This document shows positions 1-6,169 of a DNA stretch of 7,505 bases, one piece after another. The position numbers and the translations under genes were made by a program. The notes beneath the pieces were generated by a model. That model was not told where the DNA came from and made no database searches. It worked only from the letters and a program-made list of their open reading frames with translations. Location: positions 1 to 7,505 of the forward strand of contig JAAZYN010000155.1 in assembly GCA_014239625.1 (NCBI GenBank). The letters are read 5' to 3'. Position 1 is the stretch's first letter. Each line of letters starts with the position of its first letter. Source of the DNA: Myxococcales bacterium (GTDB lineage Bacteria > Myxococcota_A > UBA9042 > PHBI01 > JAAZYN01).

Positions 1-102
1 GTCGGTGCCGACGCGGACGAGCCGGGGTCGGATCGGCACCCGGTGATCCCCGACGCAGGGCTTCGGAGCGAAAGGAAAATAAGGGGTTAGCGACAGGTCT
101 AC

Positions 103-130
103 TGAACAAAATATCACCAGGGCCTAAACT
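103..130 (+). promoter_or_regulatory. Possible sigma70-type promoter for the parE-parC operon
   Basis: TGAACA (103-108) and TAAACT (125-130) each match the -35 and -10 consensus at 4 of 6 positions and are 16 bp apart, within the AT-richer island directly upstream of the B subunit gene. Transcription would start near 137 and leave a leader of about 35 nt. An alternative -35/-10 pair, TTAGCG (87-92) with AAATAT (109-114), fits less well. The matches are weak, and the native sigma-factor preference is unknown. Confidence 0.3.
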
Positions 131-153
131 GTGGTAATCGAAATGACCTGGTG
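115..153. repeat. Imperfect dyad (7-bp inverted repeat) overlapping the putative promoter
   Basis: CACCAGG (115-121) is the exact reverse complement of CCTGGTG (147-153), with 25 nt between them. The dyad spans the candidate -10 element and ends 9 nt before the Shine-Dalgarno sequence. It could be an operator or a leader hairpin, or it could be chance; a 7-bp arm pair at this distance is not rare. Confidence 0.3.
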
Positions 154-162
154 CGCCGACGC

Positions 163-174
163 GGAGGATGAGTG
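163..174 (+). promoter_or_regulatory. Shine-Dalgarno and GTG start of the topoisomerase B subunit
   Basis: GGAGG (163-167) lies 4 nt before GTG (172-174). That GTG opens the frame encoding the conserved GyrB/ParE N-terminus. An in-frame TGA (169-171) abuts the GTG, so the reading frame cannot begin further upstream. A nearby ATG (168-170) is in another frame and sits directly against the GGAGG, too close to be served by it. The 4-nt spacing is short but usable. Confidence 0.55.
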
Positions 175-2370
175 AGTCGCAACACGGGCGATTACACAGC
201 CGACAACATCCGGGTTCTGGAGGGGCTCGAGGCCGTCCGGATCCGGCCCGGGATGTACATCGGGTAGACCGGTCCTCGGGGGCTTCATCACCTCGTGTGG
301 GAGATCATCGACAACGCCGTCGATGAGTCCCTGGCCGGATACTGCGACCACATCGAGCTGCGGCTCGAGCGCGACAGCGTGATCACCGTGACCGACAATG
401 GGCGCGGCGTCCCGACCGAGATCCACCCCAAGGAGGGGATCCCGACCCCGCAGGTGGTCTACACCAAGCTGCACGCCGGGGGGAAGTTCGGTGACGGTGG
501 GTACAAGGTCTCCGGTGGCCTGCACGGTGTCGGGGCCTCGGTCGTCAACGCGCTGTCGGAGTGGTTCGAGGTCGAGATCTATCGGGAAGGCAAGATCCAC
601 ACGCAGCGCTTCGAGCGGGGCGATCCGGTCAGCGGGTTGGAGGTCATCGGGACCACCCGCCGCCGCGGCACACGCGTCAAGTTCAAGCCCGACGCGGAGA
701 TCTTCTCCACCCTGCGGTTCACGCTGAGCACGCTCGTCGAGCGGATACGCGAGCTGTCGTTCCTGAACCCGGGGTTGTCCATTCGCGTGGTGGACCGACG
801 GGGAGCGTTGGCGACTCATGACGAGCTCGAGGAGCTGTCGGTCGAGGACCCGTCGGAGCTCGAGGAGTCCGAACACCCCGAAGACGCGGCCAGCACGCCG
901 AGCGGGGTCAGCCCGGAGCCGACGTCCCCGGCGCAACCGGTGGGGGCTCCGATAAGCGGCGAGGATAGCGCGCCGCGCAAACGCTACTTCGACGAGACGT
1001 TTGCGCATGACGGCGGCCTCCTCGACTTCGTGCGGTATCTAAACGAGGCCGCGACCGGGCTCCACACGCCGGTGATGTTCTCCGACTCCCTCGACGACTT
1101 CGAGGTCGACGTCGCCTTTCAGTACAACGACCTCTACACGGAGAGCCTCAACAGCTTCGTCAACTGCATCAACACGGTGGAAGGCGGGCAGCACGAGACC
1201 GGTTTCAAGACCGCCCACACCCGCGTCATGAACGACTACGCCAAAAAACTCGGCGTCTGGAAGAAGAAAGACAGCCTGACCGGCGGTGACCTTCGTGAAG
1301 GCCTCATGGCCATCGTCAACGTCCGCATGCAGAACGCCGAGTTCGAGGGGCAGACCAAGACCAAGCTGGGGAACCCCGAGGCCCGGACCGCGGTAGACAA
1401 TATCGTCGCCAAGCATCTCGCGGCGTGGCTCGACGAGAACCCGGGTGACGCCAAGATGCTGCTCGAGAAGGCGGCCCGGGCCAACGGCGCTCGGAAGGCT
1501 GCCAAGAGAGCGCGCAAGGCCGCGCGCCAGGCCACGGGCGGCAAGATCAGGACGTCCCTGGATGGCAAGCTGACGCGGTGCTCGAGCCGCAAACGCGAGC
1601 TCAATGAGCTGTTCATCGTGGAGGGGGACTCGGCGGGTGGCAGCGCCAAGCAGGGGCGCGATCGCGTCCACCAGGCGATCTTGCCGCTGAAGGGCAAGCC
1701 ACTGAACACGGAGCGCGCGACTCTGGCCAAGGTCCTGGCGAACAAGGAGATCCTCGCCATCGTTCAGTCCCTCGGGGCGGGGATCGGCAGCGACTTCGAG
1801 CTGTCCAAGTGCAACTATGGTCGCGTCGTGGTCCTGGCTGACGCGGACGACGACGGCGCGCACATCCGGTGCCTGCTGCTCACCTTCTTCTATCGGTTCA
1901 TGCGGCCATTGGTCGCGGCGGGCAACGTCTACATCGCGCAGCCACCCCTGTACAAGATCGACTACAAGCCGCGCGGGAAGAAGGCGACGAGCCGCTACCT
2001 GTGGAGCGACGCGGAGCTGAGGAAGTTCCTGAAGAAGCGTCCGAAGTCCAACGTGCAGCGGTTCAAGGGGCTGGGGGAGATGAACCCGGATCAGCTGTGG
2101 GAGACCACCATGAACCCGGCGACGCGGACCCTCGTGCGCGTCACCATCGAGAGCGCGGCGGCGGCCAATCATCAGGTGTCGGTGCTCATGGGGGCCAAGG
2201 CTGAGCCGCGCAAGAAGTGGATCGTCGCCAATGTTCAGTTCGGGCGAGCCGACGGTTGGGACGCGGGCTCCGACGACACGAGCGGAGACCAGCACCCGCC
2301 GAGCGCCGACGAACCGGGGCGAGGCCCCGACTCGTCGGGGGACATGGCGGCGTCGCCGGTGGGGGGTTGA
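172..2370 (+). CDS. parE: Type IIA DNA topoisomerase B subunit (topoisomerase IV ParE, GyrB family), interrupted by an in-frame TAG
   Basis: This is the ATPase and TOPRIM subunit of topoisomerase IV (or gyrase). The frame gives 732 codons from GTG 172, with a TAG at codon 32; the longest uninterrupted part starts at GTG 295. The order is GHKL ATPase, transducer, TOPRIM, tail. Visible residues: catalytic Glu44 and Asn48 in WEIIDNAVDE, Asp75 in TDNGRG, the glycine loop SGGLHGVG (114-121), the QTK loop (394-396), EGDSAGGSAKQGRD (from Glu484) and the metal-binding DADDD (557-561). ParE is favoured over GyrB because the segments LWETTMNPATRTLVRV and EPRKKWIVANVQFG and the Ala/Arg/Lys-rich helix before TOPRIM match Gram-positive ParE as I remember it. 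The family assignment is firm; ParE versus GyrB is likely rather than certain. Oddities are the stop codon, a 60-residue acidic/Pro-rich insert at codons 212-271, and a 41-residue low-complexity tail. It is followed 29 nt later by parC, presumably in one operon. Confidence 0.88.
265..267 (+). other. In-frame amber (TAG) codon within conserved parE sequence
   Basis: Frame 1 reads RPGMYIG, then TAG, then TGPRGLHHLVWEI. Both sides are near-perfect matches to the GyrB/ParE N-terminus, where this position is normally Ser (Asp in E. coli GyrB). TCG is the Ser codon one change away (C to A at 266). No frameshift is needed, because the frame is the same before and after. If it is real and not read through, the product would lack the N-terminal arm or not be made at all, unless translation restarts at a downstream codon such as GTG 295. 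Confidence 0.9.
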
Positions 2371-2387
2371 GGCGGCCCACACCGTTT

Positions 2388-2402
2388 CAGGAGTGAGACA
2401 TG
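2388..2402 (+). promoter_or_regulatory. Ribosome binding site and ATG start of parC
   Basis: CAGGAG (2388-2393) is followed after 6 nt by ATG (2400-2402). The 29-nt gap between the parE stop and this start is too short to hold a separate promoter and terminator, which supports one transcript for both subunits. Confidence 0.75.
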
Positions 2403-4850
2403 AGTGATCGAAGTGCGCGGCGCGTGCGCGAGCTGTCCATCGAGGACGAGTTGGCCCAGTCCTTTGGGCGCTACGCCGAAAAGGTCATCTTGGACCGGGC
2501 GATCCCAGACATCCGGGATGGCCTCAAGCCTGTCCAGCGACGCATCGTCTTCGCTATGAATGAGGCGGGCAACACCCCTGACAAGGCGTACCGGAAGTCG
2601 GCGAGCACGGTCGGTAACGTGATGGGCAAGTACCACCCCCACGGCGACTCCGCGATCTACGACGCCCTAGTCCGCCTGGCGCAGCCGTGGAAGATGCGTT
2701 ACCCGCTCATCGACGGCCACGGTAACTTCGGCTCGATGGACGACGACCCGGCTGCCGCCATGCGTTACACGGAAGCGCGCCTGAGCCCCATCGCGATGGA
2801 GCTGCTGCGTGACCTGGACAAGGACACGGTGCCGTGGCGTCCGAACTTCGACGACAAGCATCAGGAGCCGGTGGTCCTGCCGGCCGGCTATCTCAACCTG
2901 TTGGTCAATGGCGCCGCAGGTGTCAGCGCTGGGTTCGCGACGAACATCCCCAGCCACAACCTGACGGAGATCTCCAACGCCGCGCTGGCGCTGCTGGCGG
3001 ACGCGGACGTCAGCCTGGAGCGGCTGCGTGAGCACGTCCGGGGGCCGGATTTCCCGACCGGCGGGATCCTCATGGGCAAAGGCGGCCTGGACGACGCCTA
3101 CGAGACGGGGCGTGGGAAGGTCGTGCTGCGGGCGCGACACAGCGTCGAGAAGCAGCGCGATGGCAAGCACCTCTTGGTGTTCAATGAGATCCCCTACAAC
3201 GTGATCAAGAGCGATCTCGTCCGACAGCTCGACCAGATGCGACTGGCGCGCCAGCTCCACGGGGTGGCGGATGTCCGCGATGAGTCTGGGCGCGATGGCT
3301 TGCGCGTGGTCGTCGAGGTCTCCAAGGCGATCAACCCGGAGGGCGTAGCGGCCTTTCTGTTCAAGAAGACAGACCTCCAGATCAACTACCACTTCAACGT
3401 GGTCACCATCGTCCGCAACACGCCGATGCAGGTCGGACTCAAGGCTATCCTGCGCGCCTTCGTGGAGCATCGCCGGGAGGTCGTCCGGCGTCGCAGCCGC
3501 TACGATGTGGACCGAGCGCGCCAGCGACTGCACGAGGTCGAGGGCCTGATCGTCGCGGTCGATGTCCTCGACGCGGTGATCGCCGCGATCCGCGCCTCCA
3601 AGGATCGCAAGGAAGCCCGCGCAAAGTTGGTCGCCATGGACTTCTCAGAGGTTCAGGCGGAGGCCATCTTGGAGCTGAAGTTGGCGCGGCTCACCAACCT
3701 GCAGCTGCTGCAGCTCACCGCCGAGCGGGACGGTTTGACGGCGACCATCCGGAGGCTGGACGAGATCCTCGCGGACCCGCGGGTCTGTGACGAGGTGGTC
3801 GGCGCGGAGATACGGGCGATCCGTGACACCCATGGGGATGATCGACGGACCACCATCGAAGACGAGGTCAAACGCCTCGAGGTGTCTCTGGACGTGATCG
3901 TCAAGGCCCAGGAGGTCGTCGTCGGGGTGACCCGTCAGGGCTGGATCAAGCGCGTCTCCATGGCCAGCTTTCAGGCCTCTGGGGGTGATCGGAAAGGGGC
4001 AGGGGTCAGGCCTGGCGATCGGATGCACCACGTGTTGCCCTCGAACACACGGCATACGTTGCTGATATGTTCCGCGTCCGGACAGTGTTACCCCGTCGGG
4101 GTCCACGCCCTGGCCGAGGCGAAGTGGGCTGACACCGGGACCGCGCTGGTCAATGTCTGCGGTATCGACAAGGACGACCCGGTGGTCGCCGTGGTCAACA
4201 GAGCCGACTTTCCCGAGGACGAGCATCTGCTGCTGGTGACGCGCCAGGGGATGATCAAGGCGACCGCACTGTCGGACTTTCAGTCGACCCGCTCGACGGG
4301 GTTCAGCGTGGTCAAGTTGGCCGCCGACGATCGGCTCGCGGCGGTGTTGCCGATGAACCCGGGCGCCGAGATCTTGCTGATGACCGAGCTTGGCCAGGGG
4401 ATCCGGTTTCTGGCCGATCAGGTGAGCGTCCAGGGGAGGGCGGCCAAGGGTGTGCGTGGCATGAAGGTGCGTCCGCCAGACCAGGTCATCACGGTGCTGC
4501 AGGTGGCGCAGAACGACGACACCATGATCGCCACGTTTACGACCAGCGGTCGCGCGAAGTTGACGCCGTTGGAACAGTACCCGCGGCAAAACCGGGGAGG
4601 CAAGGGGGTGCGGATGATCATCAACCGGGTCAACCCGCACGCCTGCGTGGCGCTGTTGGCGTGCTCCATGGCGGACGTCTTCGAGGTCGTTGACTCCTCC
4701 GGGGTCGAGCATCAGATCGGCGCCGAGCGGATCCCCGTGACCCGGCGTGACGGAAACGCGTGGAACCTGGTGCCCGTCAAAGATGGCGCGAAGGTCAGCC
4801 TGGTCGAGGTGTACACCCCCCCGCCGGTCGATCCGCCGGTCCAGGAGTGA
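2400..4850 (+). CDS. parC: DNA topoisomerase IV subunit A (ParC, GyrA family)
   Basis: This is the DNA cleavage and rejoining subunit, 816 aa, complete, and partner of the ParE just upstream. The winged-helix/tower core carries the active-site Arg122-Tyr123 in AAAMRYTEARL. The quinolone-determining segment GKYHPHGDSAIYDA has Ser84 and Asp88, the drug-sensitive states of E. coli GyrA positions 83 and 87. The intercalating Ile is at 183 in ATNIPSHN. The C-terminal propeller begins near residue 500. Its first blade (SFQASGGDRKGAG, from residue 523) lacks the QRRGGKG GyrA box that lets gyrase wrap DNA. A similar QNRGGKG occurs at 730-736, in a late blade. Together with KGPDFPTGG-like and YETGRGK segments that resemble Gram-positive ParC, this favours topoisomerase IV. 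A gyrase A annotation cannot be ruled out from sequence reading alone. It ends in TGA, overlapping the next gene's GTG. Confidence 0.9.
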   Translation: MSDRSARRVRELSIEDELAQSFGRYAEKVILDRAIPDIRDGLKPVQRRIVFAMNEAGNTPDKAYRKSASTVGNVMGKYHPHGDSAIYDALVRLAQPWKMRYPLIDGHGNFGSMDDDPAAAMRYTEARLSPIAMELLRDLDKDTVPWRPNFDDKHQEPVVLPAGYLNLLVNGAAGVSAGFATNIPSHNLTEISNAALALLADADVSLERLREHVRGPDFPTGGILMGKGGLDDAYETGRGKVVLRARHSVEKQRDGKHLLVFNEIPYNVIKSDLVRQLDQMRLARQLHGVADVRDESGRDGLRVVVEVSKAINPEGVAAFLFKKTDLQINYHFNVVTIVRNTPMQVGLKAILRAFVEHRREVVRRRSRYDVDRARQRLHEVEGLIVAVDVLDAVIAAIRASKDRKEARAKLVAMDFSEVQAEAILELKLARLTNLQLLQLTAERDGLTATIRRLDEILADPRVCDEVVGAEIRAIRDTHGDDRRTTIEDEVKRLEVSLDVIVKAQEVVVGVTRQGWIKRVSMASFQASGGDRKGAGVRPGDRMHHVLPSNTRHTLLICSASGQCYPVGVHALAEAKWADTGTALVNVCGIDKDDPVVAVVNRADFPEDEHLLLVTRQGMIKATALSDFQSTRSTGFSVVKLAADDRLAAVLPMNPGAEILLMTELGQGIRFLADQVSVQGRAAKGVRGMKVRPPDQVITVLQVAQNDDTMIATFTTSGRAKLTPLEQYPRQNRGGKGVRMIINRVNPHACVALLACSMADVFEVVDSSGVEHQIGAERIPVTRRDGNAWNLVPVKDGAKVSLVEVYTPPPVDPPVQE

Positions 4851-6022
4851 GGGAGACCGCAGCCTTTCGTTGGGCGCTGGCTGCCGCCGTGTGGGCCACC
4901 GTGGCGGGGTGTGCTCCCTACCGACGGGTGGCGCCCGAGCAGCGAGATCTCATCGCGCGCGGCCGGTGTCAGGCGGGGGGCGAGCCGCAGGGGCTGATCA
5001 TCGCTGAGCTGGGGGGCATGGCTCGCGGGATCCCCCTGGGAGGGATCATCGTCGAGCATGTCGAGACCCGGCGCCGATTCGCCATCGCCCTCGGGCGGGT
5101 CTTGGCGATGCTGCCGGTGGGGCGCTACCGGCTCGTGGAGTGGTGGGCTGCTGACCGAGAGGCCGACACGATGCATCGGGGCAAGATGACGGTCGGGATT
5201 CAGACGGTCATCGCGGGCGGGCCTACGGTCTGGGGGCGATTTCGGTTGCTGGAGACCGAGCAGCGCGTCATCGCCCTGGCCCACAGCGAGGGGACGTCGG
5301 CTATCCGGTTGGGGCGGTCCGGCGAGGGCGTGCTGGAGGTCACGTGGAGCGCAGGCGACACGGAGCGGCTGGCGGTCGGTCGGTGCTTGGGCGCCGAACA
5401 GGGCCGGGCGCACACCGACACGGCGGCCATCGGCGGGCTCACGATTCTACTCGGCGGTGGGGCAGGGGTGCTCAGCGGCGACGTGACGACCCATGGAGCG
5501 CTGATGCGACCTCAGGCGCCGACCCCGGCCTCGGAGCTCAGCGGCGCGGGCGGAGTGGTTCACCTTGGGATGGGGTGGAGCTTTGGCTCCGATGGGTTCG
5601 CGCTCCACGAGCTCGCGCTGACGTTTGCGTGGGCCGGGTTCGGCATGACCTCGAAGGGGACCCAGCTGGTGTTGGGGGGGCTCGACCCGGATCTCGGGGC
5701 GGGCTCGGCGACCCTCATCGGGCTCCACGGCGCCGTCCAGTATCTGGCGCGCCCCGCGCCGCATTGGATCGCTTCACCCATCCTGGGCGTGGGCACGGGT
5801 ATCGCGGTGGCCAATGTCGGCAACGTCGAGCCCGCCGAGTCGGACCCCGACCTGGCGTGGTCGCTTCAGGTGAGCGCGGGGGTCGACGTTCGCGTGACCG
5901 AGGACCTGGGCATCCGCGCTCAATATGTCTTGGCAGCGCCGCTCGTCGGCGCCGCGCTGCCGCTGACCCATCAGTTCATCGTCGGGGTCAGCATCGTGGC
6001 GGGGGGAGACTTGTGGTGGTGA
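4847..6022 (+). CDS. Putative outer-membrane lipoprotein with a barrel-like C-terminal half, function unknown
   Basis: I do not recognise this 391-aa protein. The chosen start is GTG 4847, which overlaps the parC stop (GTGA, 4847-4850) and directly gives a lipoprotein signal: Arg2 and Arg8, a hydrophobic stretch 9-19, and a lipobox VAGC with Cys22 followed by Ala. The same frame is open upstream to GTG 4760, but that would bury the signal and lengthen the overlap. Residues 41-180 form a compact beta-rich region bounded by Cys41 and Cys180, with a segment MLPVGRYRLVEW reminiscent of small beta-sandwich domains. From about 190 to the end, alternating hydrophobic strands rich in Gly (LTILLGGGAG, VVHLGMGWSFG, IASPILGVGTGIAV, LQVSAGVDV) finish in a terminal Trp, resembling a small outer-membrane beta barrel. 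Both localisation and fold are inference. The overlap implies translational coupling to parC. Confidence 0.72.
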   Translation: MRETAAFRWALAAAVWATVAGCAPYRRVAPEQRDLIARGRCQAGGEPQGLIIAELGGMARGIPLGGIIVEHVETRRRFAIALGRVLAMLPVGRYRLVEWWAADREADTMHRGKMTVGIQTVIAGGPTVWGRFRLLETEQRVIALAHSEGTSAIRLGRSGEGVLEVTWSAGDTERLAVGRCLGAEQGRAHTDTAAIGGLTILLGGGAGVLSGDVTTHGALMRPQAPTPASELSGAGGVVHLGMGWSFGSDGFALHELALTFAWAGFGMTSKGTQLVLGGLDPDLGAGSATLIGLHGAVQYLARPAPHWIASPILGVGTGIAVANVGNVEPAESDPDLAWSLQVSAGVDVRVTEDLGIRAQYVLAAPLVGAALPLTHQFIVGVSIVAGGDLWW

Positions 6023-6027
6023 CGCTG

Positions 6028-6057
6028 GCGCGCGGGCGCGCGCGGGCGCGCGCGGGG
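6028..6057. repeat. 10-bp tandem repeat, three copies, alternating GC
   Basis: The unit GCGCGCGGGC occurs at 6028-6037 and 6038-6047, with a third copy at 6048-6057 differing only in its last base. Six of each ten bases are strict CG alternation, a composition that favours Z-DNA. It lies just after the lipoprotein stop (6020-6022) and is followed by the 8-bp repeat after a 7-nt gap. Confidence 0.85.
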
Positions 6058-6064
6058 TCGGGCC

Positions 6065-6096
6065 GGGCATGCGGGCATGCGGGCGTGCGGGCATGC
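6065..6096. repeat. 8-bp tandem repeat, four copies
   Basis: The unit GGGCATGC repeats at 6065, 6073, 6081 (GGGCGTGC, one change) and 6089. Each intact unit contains the palindrome GCATGC. Such an array is likely to vary in copy number by replication slippage. No coding frame uses it. Confidence 0.88.
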
Positions 6097-6169
6097 CTGG
6101 ACCGGACGTCGCCACTTCACCGCGCCCGCCTCACCAACGCGGGGCAGGGTCGGGCCTGCGGCGCTACGG

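Larger units (their letters stand above)
1..171. other. Upstream leader / intergenic region of the topoisomerase operon
   Basis: No complete gene is visible here. Forward frame 1 is open from the left edge to a TAG at 88-90 and could be the last 29 codons of an upstream gene, but frame 2 (to a TGA at 44-46) is equally plausible and neither stretch is recognisable. Bases 4-11 (GGTGCCGA) and 33-40 (TCGGCACC) form an 8-bp inverted repeat with a 21-nt loop. No T-run follows it, so it is not a convincing terminator. From about 73 to 146 the base composition turns clearly AT-richer than the surrounding genes, as expected of a promoter region. Confidence 0.5.
6023..6169. other. Convergent intergenic spacer
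   Basis: These 147 bp separate the lipoprotein stop from the kinase stop. They contain two adjacent short tandem repeats (6028-6057 and 6065-6096). A 5-bp hairpin (GCAGG 6144-6148 with CCTGC 6155-6159, 6-nt loop) lies about 11 nt beyond the kinase stop, but it has no U-tract on either strand. No gene is supported here. Confidence 0.6.

Noticed and set aside
4..40. Terminator of an upstream gene formed by the 8-bp inverted repeat
   Set aside because: The 21-nt loop is long and no T-tract follows. It may be chance in GC-rich sequence.
1..90. Forward frame 1 tail ending in TAG at 88-90 as the end of an upstream gene
   Set aside because: Only 29 codons are visible, with no recognisable motif, and another frame is equally open at first. 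It is therefore not annotated as a gene and not used as evidence that TAG acts as a stop.
265..267. Pyrrolysine or selenocysteine-like recoding as the explanation of the parE stop
   Set aside because: The position is normally Ser, no structural element or dedicated tRNA is visible, and known recoding systems do not act on topoisomerases. A point change or error is simpler.
295..2370. GTG 295 as the true start of the B subunit
   Set aside because: Conserved GyrB/ParE sequence continues upstream in the same frame to 172, broken only by the TAG. Starting at 295 would drop the N-terminal arm, and I see no good ribosome binding site just before it. It remains a possible restart site.
1039..2382. 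Long minus-strand open frame opposite parE (447 codons)
   Set aside because: It lies entirely antisense to a clearly homologous gene and has no recognisable motifs. It is typical of GC-rich DNA, where antisense frames lack stops.
3645..4712. Long minus-strand open frame opposite parC
   Set aside because: It is a shadow of parC; composition heavy in His, Asp and Arg reflects reverse reading of the real codons.
4760..4846. Longer N-terminus of the lipoprotein from GTG 4760
   Set aside because: It would lie wholly within parC, consist of Arg/Gly/Pro-rich translation of the other frame, and place the signal peptide internally. GTG 4847 gives a proper lipoprotein signal.
6028..6096. CRISPR array
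   Set aside because: Units are 8-10 bp and directly adjacent, without spacers, and no cas genes are nearby.
6144..6159. Intrinsic terminator between the convergent genes
   Set aside because: The stem is only 5 bp and there is no T-run on either strand.
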